Shown: positions 53,905-64,000 of the stretch, in pieces
How positions within the stretch are numbered: the stretch's first letter is position 1
Layout of the letters: each line of letters opens with the position of its first letter
Assembly: GCA_015844335.1 (NCBI GenBank)
Contig: JADLZL010002128.1
Span: 186,001 to 250,000 of the forward strand
Reading direction: 5' to 3'
DNA length: 64,000 bases
From: Chrysopogon serrulatus
Taxonomy: Eukaryota; Streptophyta; Magnoliopsida; Poales; Poaceae
Made by a program: the position numbers and the translations under genes
The notes under the pieces: generated by a model
Databases searched by the model: none
The model's input: the letters and a program-made list of their open reading frames with translations, nothing else
What the model was told of the DNA's origin: nothing

Positions 53905-56900
53905 TGTGGCAGAACCACCTAAATTAATACACTTGCAAGAGTACTTGTCTGCCATTAGACACTAAGTACTCAAGGGAGTGCACTAATTTAATCGATCCTG
54001 TCGAGCACACCCAACGGGAGAACTCGAAGATCCACAATTTAACCAGGATGCACATTGAGTACGGAACTTACATCACTTAGTCCATTTCATACAATAAGAG
54101 TTCATAAATTTATTCATTATAATACCAGAGTTCAGAGTGCGGAATTAAAACTGCGGAAACTGAAATAAACATCTAGCGGAAAGCGATACAAGGATTCCGT
54201 CTGTGCCCACCAGATGAATCCTCCACACAAGAGCTACTCCTCAAGCTGAACCTGCAACAGGGGAAATAAACCCTGAGTACACAATGTACTCGCAAGACTT
54301 ACCCAAATGGGAAGTATATATCCCGACTCTCAAGGGTATGCATAGACTTTATGGATTGCTGGTTTAGTTTATTTGTAGAAAAACATTGCTAAGCATGAGT
54401 CCTTATTTCCATATTATTAGCCGTATTTTAGTAGATTAGCTATCCATGCTATGTAAGCACCTGTACTACTTTCAAGCAAGTGGTAAGCAATCAGGATCCC
54501 TTTTTATCCATCTTTCATCTTCCATTTCTTACTACGCTGCCAGAATAAGGGTCTTGTCGTTACCGTTCAAGAACGGCGATTCGCGAATCAATGCGCCCAG
54601 CTGGGTACCCCAAAACACACTCCCCGTCTGCATTCTAGACGCAGACGAGAACAGCTTGCTTTCCCCTGCCTGGGGCTCCAGATCCCCGTCTTAACTTGGA
54701 CTCCAAGCCCCCAGCACTTACGACCCCGCCGTAAGTGGTGGTGCAAGGACCTCCACCATCCCCGCCCCCATACAGCCGGTCCGGATGAAGCCGGAACCCA
54801 AGACAAGATAGAGCAAGCCTTCCAAGCGCCCATACCCAAGTATGTGTTCGGGATAAGGAGATCTGTGACTTAACCTTCAACCCTTAGCAACGACCAGTCC
54901 TTAACCGACGCAGACAGGGAAACCGTGTAACCAAATTAAGCCCTGTTGGCCGCAGGACATAACTTGTCACACACCACCAAAAATCATACCATATCCCTGC
55001 CCGGTCAACATGTTCCTTTTTCCACCAGTTTATCATGTGAGTAAAGTATCCTTCTACTTGTGAGTAACGGCAGGTTACTCACGCTACCGACAACCTAAGC
55101 ATAGCAGCTACGCGGACCTGTTCTAGTAGGACTCATAGGATAGTTATGTATATATGCATGTGGGTTTCATAAAATTCCTGCAACGTAAATGCACAACATA
55201 TATATATTGATAGATTCATAAAATAGGGGTTATGCACCGGGGCTTGCCTTGGGCAGGCGGGTCAGCTGAGTCAGTCACCCACAGCTCCTGGAACTCCTGA
55301 GACGCCTCCGGTCTGAGAAACTCCTCCACGTACTCCTCGATCACCTCCTCGTACTCGGCGTCGTCGTTGAGAAGGTACAGCACGGACTCGTTCTCTACAT
55401 GCATGCGATAATGATGCAATGAATAAAGGCAACACAACTCTTAAAATAAAGCGCACACACATAACTAAGCTACCAGCCAGCTCTAATGATTAGCACAAAG
55501 CTAAGCGTTATCATCTCAAAGCAAGCAATTATAATTAGCTTTCTAGTTTATGTACTCTAAATAAGGTACGTACTTTAGTTACCTAATTAAACTAATCATT
55601 TTGAGCTACGACAACTACAAAAAAGAGAGCACCTAAATAAACTACTAAAGCTAACTCGGTTTATTAACCATCTACGGACTAGCAGAATATTACCAGAGAC
55701 GTTTAAGGAACCAATTTAATAAACTACTGATCTGATACTCATGCTAATAAATAACCAGAAACAAGCTAGAACAATTATAACTCAGGCATACAGTCTAGCA
55801 TGAGGCTACACAAATATTGGAAGTGGCTAATTCTTGCGGTAACCTACTGTTAAATTTTCCAAGTCTACAGCAAGTACCAATTAATCATAAAAATTAGCAC
55901 AGCAATTACGGAAGCCTATTTGTTATTTATTGCAGAGCTAAAAATATTACGAACTAGATCAATTAATCTAATCTAGCACATAGTAGGTAACACCAGGAGT
56001 CTAACAAAATTAGAATCATGATTTTAGGACCTAATTTTGAATTTATATAAATTTTACAGAACTAGGCAGACTTAAGCACCTATTGGAAAAAAAAAAGAAA
56101 AGCTAATAGGCACTTGTGCAACGGAGTCCCTACAGTTTTCTGAAACTAGAAGAAGGCCAAAGAACTCTTTTTTGTGAGAGGGCGCTTTTGAGATAACCCC
56201 CTAGACTTTCTGGAATTCTAGTTGTGAACTCCCTCCCTCTGCTTACGTACGTGCAGAAAGCATGATCAGCCTGCGGCGACGTTCCAGCAACCCGGAGCCA
56301 CGGTAGAGGCGAACTATTGGTGGGTGAGCACCAGCAACTTACCACGAACTCGGATACGGTGCTGGTTGGAGCGGAAGGTGACTGAACAACGCCGGCCACG
56401 AACGACCGAACGGCTAGGCGACGTCCCACGGTGGGCACGGCCGCGGCAACACCTCTAGGACTGCAGCAGCGGCAGCGGCTCAGCTAGAGTACACAGGCTA
56501 GAGGAAGGGTCGGAGCGAAGCTGGAGGTGCCATGGAATTGGATGCAGAGACTCTGGGAAGCTGGTGTCTTTATGCGCGGCGCTCTCGGCCTCAAATGGAC
56601 CGACGGCGAGGACGACTCCAAATTAAATGGAGCCTGACATGGCACGGGTTAAGCGTGGGTACTAATGACTCAGTGCATTGATGGCGAAGTACAAGACGTG
56701 ATGGGGTGATCTCTCCCTGCCGAAATTGATGGCGCGACCAAGTGGCCATGGTGGCAGGAAAGAACAGGGAGTGGGCAGCATGCTTGGCTTGTCCTTGCTT
56801 GGCGGAAGATAGCTGGCTTTTAGTAAGCTTGTGCACACTGCAGACCACACCACTAGGGAGCTGAGAAAACGTGCGTGCGGCAGGGCCATAAATGACACGG

Positions 56901-57838
56901 CGATGTAGGAAGCGGCCATGTGCCGGTGCAACGCCAATCGGCCGAGCGACGGCGCCGCGGCAGTGCACAGAGACGGTGGGCGTGGTGATAATTAGGAAAC
57001 AAGCTCGTGCGGCTGTAGTGCTATAAATGGCAAGACGACGACGAGCTCAGCCACTTGCGCTCAGACGACACGACGGCAAGCCAGTGCCCGGACGACGCTG
57101 TGGCGAGGCGAACGACATCAGCGCAGTGAGGCAGGGCTGCACTGGAGCTACAGCTACGCAGCTCTGGTGAACGTGGACGCCGCAGCGGCGATGCGACGGC
57201 AGCGGCAGCGTAACTAGCTAGCGATCAGTGAAATGAAGCACAGCAACACTCGTGGCCTCATGCCGCTCAGCAGCAACGCACAGTGCGTCGACCGCGGGAG
57301 CAGGGAGGCCAACGCCAGAGCACGTCCGGTGTCCCGACGTGAATGTGCGATGCATGCCTTCCAGTAGGCAGCATCTCGAAGTGCATGAATACGTGTGTGT
57401 TGCTGGGTGAGCATGTACGTGTGTATGCTTGCACTTGCAATGGGCAGCAACCAGGTGCATGTGCATGTGCATGTGTGCGTGTGTGTACGTGTATTGTGTA
57501 CGTGAGTGTGTGTGTGTCTCTGATTTCCATTTTATTTTCTTTTTTTTTTTTTAAGCGTAACACACATAGAAATTAAGATTATATTTATTCACATAAAAGT
57601 ACTTTTAAATTGGATATCAACGTTCAAGATAAATTTATTATCTAAATTCAATTAAGCCACCTGCTAAGCATGAAATATTAATTACTTAATACTAACATTT
57701 ATTTTCTAGTGTTTGAGCACAACATTAATTAAAGACAACAAGCTTAACCAAGACAACACAACATGCACTTAAAGATTAATATGATGCTCATGAGATGATT
57801 TAGCAAATGATTTAGCGCGTAACACCGAGGGTGTTACA
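53905..57838 (-). repeat. 3' LTR of the Tekay-type element (3,934 bp)
   Basis: On the minus strand it begins TGTAACACCCTCGGTGTTAC (57838) and ends GGTTCTGCCACA (53905). A GT/GCAT-rich run lies at about 57455-57520, a GC-rich middle at 56130-57230, and an R/U5-like zone near 54100-54350. Open frames inside are not genes. One acidic 73-codon minus-strand frame (55216-55437, EYEEVIEEYVEEFLRPEA) sits in the LTR and may be a chance or LTR-borne ORF. Confidence 0.88.
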
Positions 57839-57854
57839 GCTCTTCCCCCCTAAC
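57839..57854 (-). promoter_or_regulatory. Polypurine tract
   Basis: GTTAGGGGGGAAGAGC on the minus strand lies directly before the 3' LTR start. It is the expected primer for plus-strand DNA synthesis. Confidence 0.85.
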
Positions 57855-57929
57855 AAAAATCTCGTCCTCGAGATTTCATGTGTGTGCCTAGTGTGGGAAA
57901 GGTAGGGTATTCTAAACATTTTAGTTTGA

Positions 57930-60900
57930 TTACCTTGGCACATTAGGTAGGAGGTGAGGGTAGTTTTCTAAAAGATAATCTTCTTGTTCCCAAGTTGCTT
58001 CTTCCTCTGAATGATTTTGCCACTGGACTTTATAGAATTTTATTATTTTGTTTCTCGTCACTCTTTCCTTCTCATCTAAGACCTTGATAGGATGTTCAAT
58101 ATATGTAAGATCAGGTTGGAGAGATAATCCTTCGATCTCCACTACTTCAGTTGGAACTCTCAAACACTTCTTTAACTGGGAAACATGAAAAACATTGTGG
58201 ACCGCGGATAAGATATCGGGAAGCTGGATGCGATAAGCAACAGGACCACATCGCTCAATGATTTGATAAGGTCCAACATATCGGGGAGCCAACTTCCCTT
58301 GAACTCCAAACCGGTACACACCTCTTACAGGAGACACCTTGATATAGACATAATCACCTTCTTCAAACTCTAATGGTCTTCTTCTTTTATCTGCATAACT
58401 CTTCTGACGAGCTTGTGCCTCTTTTAGATGGCTTTGAATCACGCGAACTTGTTCTCTTGCATTCTTGATAATGTCAGGCCCAAAGTGACCACGATCTCCC
58501 ACTTCAACCCAGTTAAGTGGTGTTCTACATTTTTTGCCATAGAGAGCTTCAAAAGGTGCCATTTGAATGCTTTCTTGATAGCTGTTGTTATACGAGAACT
58601 CAGCAAAAGGCAAGCGTTCATCCCACTTCTTGGGAAAAGAAATGACACAAGCCCTCAACATATCTTCCAAGATTTGATTAACTCTCTCAGTCTGACCATC
58701 TGTTTGTGGGTGATAGGCAGAACTAGCAAGAAGTTGAGTGCCTAAACACTGCTGCAAGTGCTTCCAGAATTGAGAGACAAACACCGATCCACGATCAGAA
58801 ATGATGGTCATAGGCACTCCATGCAAACACACAATCTTCTCAAAATACAGCTTGGCATACTCGGTAGCTATATATCTTGTCTTCACCGAAAGGAAATGAG
58901 CTGATTTGGTAAGGCGATCTACTATGACCCAAATGGAGTCATACCCCTTGGCGGTATGGGGAAGACCATTAATAAAATCCATGCAAATATCTTCCCACTT
59001 CCAAGCAGGAATTGGTAGGGGCCGCAAATAACCTGGGGTACGGAGGTGATCTGCCTTAACCCTTCTACAAGTGTCACATTCTGCAATAAACCTAGTGATG
59101 TGTTGCTTCATTTTTGGCCACCAATATAGGGTACGCAGATCATGGTACATCTTGTTACTTCCTGGGTGAATTGACAATTTGGAATTATGTGCCTCATCCA
59201 AAATTGTTCTTCTAAGTTCTTCGCTAGCAGGAACTACCAAGCGATTTTTGAATCTAACCACACCCATCTCATCCACACTGAAATGAGGACCACGATTTTC
59301 AGCTATCAGCTTCTTGATATGGGGAATTTCTTCAACATCTTGCCTTTGTTCCATAATAATCCTCTCATGCAAATTAGAGACCAAAGAAATATGTGCTAAA
59401 ATCTCAGGATGAGAATGAGGCAAGGGCTCCTCCACTCTATGTGGTTTCCTACTCAAGGCATCAGCTACCACATTAGCTTTTCCAGGATGATAATGAACCT
59501 CCAGATTATAATCCTTGATCAACTCGAGCCATCTGCGCTGCCTCATATTTAACTCAGGTTGAGTAAAAATATATTTGAGGCTCTTGTGGTCCGTATAAAC
59601 ATGTACCTTATTTCCCAACAAATAGTGCCTCCATATTTTTAGAGCATGTACAACTGCAGCAAGCTCTAAATCATGAGTGGGATAATTCACTTCATGTTTC
59701 TTCAACTGACGGGAAGCATAGGCTATCACTCTTCCATCTTGCATGAGCACACAACCAAGTCCCGTCTTGGATGCATCACAGTACACATCAAAAGGCCTCT
59801 CAATATCAGGTTGAGCAAGGACTGGGGCTGAGGTGAGTAACTTCTTCAGAGTCTGGAAGGCTTCCTCACAAGCAGGTGTCCACACAAACTTAGAATCCTT
59901 ACGAAGCAGATTGGTCATGGGTTGGGCTAGTTTAGAGAAGTCTGGAATGAAACGACGATAATAACCAGCTAAACCCAAGAATTGATGAACTTGATAAGCT
60001 GATTCGGGAGACTGCCAATTTAAGACATCTTGCACCTTGCTAGGATCTACAGAGATGCCCTCAGGAGTCAGGACATGCCCCAAGAACTGCACTTGATCTA
60101 ACCAAAATGCACACTTGCTGAACTTGGCATACAACTGGTGCTCACGCAGTCGAGTCAACACTACTCGGAGATGCTGCGCATGCTCTTGCTCATTCTTGAA
60201 GTATATCAGAATATCATCAATGAAGACCACCACGAACTTGTCTAACTCCGGCATGAAGACTGAATTCATGAGATACATGAAGAAGGCAGGAGCATTGGTG
60301 AGGCCAAAGGACATAACCAGGTACTCATAAAGACCGTACCTAGTAGAGAAGGCTGTTTTGGGAATATCTTTGGGACGGATTTTGATCTGATGGTACCTAG
60401 AACAGAGATCAATTTTTGAGAACACTTTGGCACCAGCTAACTGATCGAACAAGAGGTCAATACAAGGCAAGGGGTACTTGTTCTTAATGGTTACCGCATT
60501 AAGAGGACGGTAATCCACACACATACGAAGAGTACCATCCTTCTTCTTTACAAAAATGGCTGGACAACCCCAAGGTGATGAGCTAGGACGGATGAAACGA
60601 TCCTTTTGCAACTCTTCTAACTGCTTTTTCATCTCAGCTAATTCTGGTGGAGCCATGTGGTAAGGACGCCGCGACACGGGAACAGTCCCAGGCTCCAACT
60701 CTATGGTGAACTCTATCTCTCTATCAGGTGGCAACCCCGGAAGTTTATCAGGAAAAACGTCAGAAAACTCACACACCACAGGAATAGAAGCAAGATCGGC
60801 AAAGGCTTCCACATGGGCAACCACTGACGAGGCTGGAACTGGTGGCATAAGAAGAGACATCCTATCCTCAGAAGAAGGAAGCTTCATCTCAACTGCTCTC

Positions 60901-61775
60901 CGATCAAGGTTTAGGACTACCCTATTTTGCTGCATCCAGTTCATCCCAAGAATCACATCTAACCCCTGACCAGGCAGTATCAAAAACTGGACACAATAGG
61001 TGTGAGTGGCTAGCACTACACGGACTGTCTCTGTCCAAGTATTAATGCACAGATGTGCTCCCGGTGTCAATATCTTATAGGCAACAGACATTTCCACCGT
61101 GGGAATACTGTTCCTTAGTGCATATCCCATGCTCATAAATGAATGTGACGCACCAGAATCGAACAACACGAATGCTGGATGGGAGTTGATGGAGAACATA
61201 CCAGCCATCACGGGCTCTCCACGCGGAATCTCATCCACCTCGGTGTAGTTAACTTGTCCGGTGTGGCTGGCAGGCATCTTCTTCTTAATAAAGGTCCTCT
61301 TGACCAAACGAGAGTTAGCTGAAGACTGAGAAGGCTGGTTCTGTGGACAATTCCGAATATAGTGCCCTTCCTTGCCATACTTGAAACAAGCATTGGGTGG
61401 GATTGCCTTGCTGCTTTCCTGACCCTGACGGGGTGGAAACTGCTGCCTCTGGGGTTGCTGAGTCTGCTGGGTTTGCGGTGTCTGCTGGGTGGGTGCACGG
61501 TACTGAGGCTGGTACACTGGACGGGCCTGCTGAGACTGGTATGAATGCTGTCCCCCAGGAGAGTTGTGAGGCACTCTTCGGACCATCTGGACCTTTCGAG
61601 ATTGCTGATGACTAGAAGAACCCATAGCTGCTCTCTTCCTGCTCCATTCTCGGCTGTGTGTCACGCCCGCAATCCCTCCATAGTGATGGCAGCATTCATC
61701 GCCTCCCCAAAAAGTATGATAACCTCCATTATACGACTTCTCTGAGTAAATTTGGAAAGACCACGGTTGAAACAA
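57930..61775 (-). CDS. Pol polyprotein (protease, RT, RNase H, integrase, chromodomain-like), open frame of 1281 codons
   Basis: Copies the element and inserts the cDNA. Residue positions within this frame: damaged zinc knuckle 130-143 (CFKYGKEGHYIRNC; the second Cys is Tyr133); protease DSGAS 206-210; RT with FVKKKDGTLRMCVDYR near 408-423 and catalytic FIDD 518-521; RNase H D667, E704, D729, D772; integrase zinc finger H863, H870, C900, C903 and D933, D994, E1030 with a D-35-E spacing. The chromodomain-like end lies near 1205-1281 (EATWEQEDYL). All these catalytic residues are present. The frame starts downstream of the broken gag, so the annotated Met is not the natural start. Whether it is translated is unknown; pol is normally fused to gag. 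Confidence 0.9.
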   Translation of the reverse strand: MFQPWSFQIYSEKSYNGGYHTFWGGDECCHHYGGIAGVTHSREWSRKRAAMGSSSHQQSRKVQMVRRVPHNSPGGQHSYQSQQARPVYQPQYRAPTQQTPQTQQTQQPQRQQFPPRQGQESSKAIPPNACFKYGKEGHYIRNCPQNQPSQSSANSRLVKRTFIKKKMPASHTGQVNYTEVDEIPRGEPVMAGMFSINSHPAFVLFDSGASHSFMSMGYALRNSIPTVEMSVAYKILTPGAHLCINTWTETVRVVLATHTYCVQFLILPGQGLDVILGMNWMQQNRVVLNLDRRAVEMKLPSSEDRMSLLMPPVPASSVVAHVEAFADLASIPVVCEFSDVFPDKLPGLPPDREIEFTIELEPGTVPVSRRPYHMAPPELAEMKKQLEELQKDRFIRPSSSPWGCPAIFVKKKDGTLRMCVDYRPLNAVTIKNKYPLPCIDLLFDQLAGAKVFSKIDLCSRYHQIKIRPKDIPKTAFSTRYGLYEYLVMSFGLTNAPAFFMYLMNSVFMPELDKFVVVFIDDILIYFKNEQEHAQHLRVVLTRLREHQLYAKFSKCAFWLDQVQFLGHVLTPEGISVDPSKVQDVLNWQSPESAYQVHQFLGLAGYYRRFIPDFSKLAQPMTNLLRKDSKFVWTPACEEAFQTLKKLLTSAPVLAQPDIERPFDVYCDASKTGLGCVLMQDGRVIAYASRQLKKHEVNYPTHDLELAAVVHALKIWRHYLLGNKVHVYTDHKSLKYIFTQPELNMRQRRWLELIKDYNLEVHYHPGKANVVADALSRKPHRVEEPLPHSHPEILAHISLVSNLHERIIMEQRQDVEEIPHIKKLIAENRGPHFSVDEMGVVRFKNRLVVPASEELRRTILDEAHNSKLSIHPGSNKMYHDLRTLYWWPKMKQHITRFIAECDTCRRVKADHLRTPGYLRPLPIPAWKWEDICMDFINGLPHTAKGYDSIWVIVDRLTKSAHFLSVKTRYIATEYAKLYFEKIVCLHGVPMTIISDRGSVFVSQFWKHLQQCLGTQLLASSAYHPQTDGQTERVNQILEDMLRACVISFPKKWDERLPFAEFSYNNSYQESIQMAPFEALYGKKCRTPLNWVEVGDRGHFGPDIIKNAREQVRVIQSHLKEAQARQKSYADKRRRPLEFEEGDYVYIKVSPVRGVYRFGVQGKLAPRYVGPYQIIERCGPVAYRIQLPDILSAVHNVFHVSQLKKCLRVPTEVVEIEGLSLQPDLTYIEHPIKVLDEKERVTRNKIIKFYKVQWQNHSEEEATWEQEDYLLENYPHLLPNVPR

Positions 61776-62470
61776 TCCATCTTCTTCTCATCGGTGTCCA
61801 CACGAAGTGCCCAAAGATCTTTGGGACAGGTCATTGAACTTGTGAACATAATCCATCACGGACATGTTCCCTTGCTTCAGATCTATGAACTCCTTGACTT
61901 CTCGCTTTCGGATGGCCGCGGGAACAAAGTCTTGACGGAAGGCAGTGCAGAACTCGTCCCAAGTCATCTGGTGACCCGCGCGCTGCATGGCAGTGAAAGT
62001 GTCCCACCAAGTAGTCGCAGACCCCTGCAGCTTCTGCGCGGCAAAGTGCACCTTCTGGTCGTCGGTGATCCCGGTGAGCAGCAAGAACTTCTGCTCCAGA
62101 CCATGAAGCCAATGCTCCGCGTCCAGAGGCTCTGCCGTCGGGGTGAAAGTAGGCGGCTGAGTCCCCATGAAGTCCTTGTAGGTGCAGGGCTTCTCCTGGT
62201 CTTGACCACCGCCTCCATTCCCACCATTGCCACAGCGAGGTAATCCTCCAACAGCCTGTGCCATCAACTCTAGGGCACGGGCTGAGTCTCAGCGAGCGGC
62301 TGCCATTTCCGCCATCATCTCCGCGATGGTCGGGGGAACTGGTGGTGGTGGTGGCTGAATGGCTGGGTCCGCGGCATTTCCTTCGGCACCCGGACCACCA
62401 CCCTGAACCTCCTCGTGGCCACCATCGCCTTGCACGTTTCCATTTGTAGCTACCACGCTCGGAGTTAACC
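61776..62470 (-). pseudogene. Gag of the Tekay-type element, disrupted
   Basis: The nucleocapsid-forming part has a Pro/Gly-rich start near 62470 with no intact ATG, then a nonsense codon TGA at 62289-62291, probably from TGG (AAAR-stop-DSARALEL). The Retrotrans_gag domain follows (DAEHWLHGLEQKF, GSATTWWDTF, WDEFCTAFRQDFVPAA, FIDLKQGNMSV). Frameshifts at about 61850-61800 and again near 61735-61690 break the link to the pol frame. Gag would therefore not be made as a fused protein from this copy. Confidence 0.8.
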
Positions 62471-62962
62471 CTTATCTGCAAGCAGACCATCCAAAATCAG
62501 CAACCAGGTCTTCCAACGCGAAACCAGCGATCGAGGAAACTGACAAGACTGAAACAACATCTTTTAGAATCTAGATTTCTACTTGGATGAGAGCCATGAT
62601 TTTTAGTAAGTCATCAATTATTGAGGTTCACGTGAGGGGAGGCTTAATCATATGAAGTTTTATCTTTAATGATGCATGCTTGACCTATTCGCTCGCTCAA
62701 GCCAGAAATATAGTGGCACGCAAAAATTTTGGCACATCGCACACTCACTTGCCGGACGCTAATCGATTCTTATGTTACGCAAGTTAGTGTACCTGCAGAA
62801 AATAATTAGTTAAAACAGTGCCACTATCCTAGATACATAACCATATTTCTAGGGCTTATACTTATATACGTAAAGAACCACGCCCTAACCTTTTGAAAAG
62901 ACTTTTGTTGGTCAAGTTTTAGATTTTAGAAATAGGTTCTTAAGCTCCGAATACTCAAATAT
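62471..62962 (-). other. Leader between primer-binding site and gag
   Basis: About 490 bp of untranslated leader with no supported ORF. It would hold packaging and dimerisation signals, but none can be pointed to from sequence alone. Confidence 0.5.
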
Positions 62963-62974
62963 GCTCTGATACCA
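62963..62974 (-). promoter_or_regulatory. Primer-binding site (initiator tRNA-Met)
   Basis: TGGTATCAGAGC on the minus strand, two bases inside the 5' LTR, is the standard match to the 3' end of initiator tRNA-Met that primes minus-strand synthesis in plant Ty3/gypsy elements. Confidence 0.95.
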
Positions 62975-62976
62975 CC

Positions 62977-64000
62977 TGTGGCAGAACCACCTAAATTAAT
63001 ACACTTGCAAGAGTACTTGTCTGCCATTAGACACTAAGTACTCAAGGGAGTGCACTAATTTAATCGATTCTGTCGAGCACACCCAACAGGAGAACTTGAA
63101 GATCCACAATTTAACCAGGATGCACATTGAGTATGGAACTTACATCACTTAGTCCATTTCATACAATAAGAGTTCATAAATTTATTCATTACAATACTAG
63201 AGTTCAGAGTGCGGAATTAAAACTGTGGAAACTGAAATAAATATCTAGCGGAAAGCGATACAAGGATTCCGTCTGTGCCCACCAGATGAATCCTCCACAC
63301 AAGAACTACTCCTCAAGCTGAACCTGCAACAGGGGAAATAAACCCCGAGTACACAATGTACTTGCAAGACTTACTGAATGGGAAGTATATATCCCGACTC
63401 TCAAGGGTATGCATATACTTTATGGATTCTTTGGTTTAGTTTATTTGTAGAAAAGCATTGCTAAGCATGAGTCCTTATTTCCATATTATTAGCCGTATTT
63501 TAGTAGATTAGCTATCCATGCTATGTAAGCTTTTTGTACTACTTTCAAGCAAGTGGTAAGCAATCGGGATCCCTTTTTATCCATCTTTCATCTTCCATTT
63601 CTTACTATTTGCCGAATAAGGGTCTTGTCGTTACCGTTCAAGAACGGCGATTCGCGAATCAATGCGCCCAGCTGGGTACCCCAAAACACACTCCCCGTCT
63701 GCATTCTAGACGCAGACGAGAACAGCTTGCTTTCCCCTGCCCGGGGCTCCAGATCCCCCTCCTAACTTGGACTCCAAGCCCCCAGCACTTACGACCCCGC
63801 CGTAAGTGGTGGTGCAAGGACCTCCACCATCCCCGCCCCCATACAGCCGGTCCGGATGAAGCTGGAACCCAAGACAAGAGAGAGCAAGCCTTCCAAGCGC
63901 CCATACCCAAGTATGTGTTCGGGATAAGGAGATCTGTGACTTAACCTTCAACCCTTAGCAACGATCAGTCCTTAACCGACGCAGACAGGAAAACCGTGTA
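62977..64000 (-). repeat. 5' LTR of the Tekay-type element (last 1,024 bp of the LTR)
   Basis: Collinear with 53905-54930 of the 3' LTR. Most differences are C/T (or G/A) changes. A few small indels or multi-base changes occur near 63373, 63429, 63530 and 63608. The remaining ~2.9 kb of this LTR lies beyond the window. Confidence 0.92.

Larger units (their letters stand above)
53905..64000 (-). mobile_element. Tekay/Del-type chromovirus (Ty3/gypsy), nearly complete
   Basis: On the minus strand the order is 5' LTR (62977 to beyond 64000), primer-binding site, gag, one open frame with protease-RT-RNase H-integrase and a chromodomain-like end, polypurine tract, 3' LTR (53905-57838). LTRs of about 3.9 kb, an iMet primer site and the C-terminal chromodomain-like module point to the Tekay/Del clade. 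It is inserted in the second gene of CACTA-4 with CAAAA (53900-53904) as one copy of the target duplication. The visible 1,024 bp of 5' LTR differ from the 3' LTR by roughly 35-40 hand-counted changes, so the insertion is fairly recent. Confidence 0.9.

Noticed and set aside
56130..57570. Several 80-125 codon minus-strand frames
   Set aside because: They fall in the GC-rich and GT-rich parts of the 3' LTR and are absent from known retrotransposon proteins.
61831..62490. 219-codon minus-strand frame overlapping gag
   Set aside because: Arg/Ser/Gly-rich shadow of the gag frame in another phase; the Retrotrans_gag motifs are in the other frame.

Overview
The window looks like repeat-rich nuclear DNA of a grass (Poaceae), probably a panicoid such as sorghum, sugarcane or Miscanthus. 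The grouping rests on transposon families and LTR style, so the species is an inference. No bacterial, organellar or viral replicon was seen, and no conventional single-copy host gene could be supported. Almost all of the sequence is transposable elements nested in one another: four CACTA (En/Spm) transposons, two large Ty3/gypsy retrotransposons, solo or broken LTRs, three LINE fragments, at least one Helitron and several MITEs.

Layout. 1-3172 is the 3' part of a Tat-lineage Ty3/gypsy element. It carries an antisense ORF and a 429-bp 3' LTR, and it is inserted in CACTA-1 (3173-8037, minus strand). 8475-9161 is the start of a chromovirus-type LTR. 9605-11170 is repeat unit A, which holds a 42-codon ORF with a signal peptide. 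A 5'-truncated LINE (11676-13508), a second LINE remnant and a Stowaway MITE follow.

Unit B is a diverged duplicate of A, starts near 15010 and carries a related 45-codon ORF. It has been split over 28 kb by later insertions: CACTA-2 (15436-26432, complete with TIRs and a 3-bp target duplication), solo LTR X (27544 to about 41066) and a Helitron (41176-42257). Solo LTR X is itself split by solo LTR Y (28162-32762), CACTA-3 (34489-39053) and a MITE (39616-39965). Unit B ends near 43085.

From 43285 there is a possible second Helitron, then a LINE reverse transcriptase fragment cut by CACTA-4 (from 46704). CACTA-4 is in turn cut by a Tekay/Del-type chromovirus (53905 to beyond the window) with LTRs of 3.9 kb, an open 1281-codon pol frame and a damaged gag.

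How the genes relate. The CACTA elements carry the usual pair: a TNP2 transposase (Transpos_assoc, TNP2, DUF4218, DUF4216) and a second gene with a Transposase_24 domain and, in CACTA-2, a Ulp1-like protease tail. Every copy is broken. CACTA-1 and CACTA-2 share three identical nonsense codons, so they probably descend from an already dead master copy. The best candidates for overlooked biology are the duplicated signal-peptide micro-ORF, the housekeeping-style promoter inside CACTA-3, the series of polypurine-like motifs before the 3' LTR at 2744, and the internal copy of the CACTA-2 subterminal repeats ahead of its second gene. Element names (CACTA-1 to 4, LTR X, Y and Z, units A and B) are local labels.
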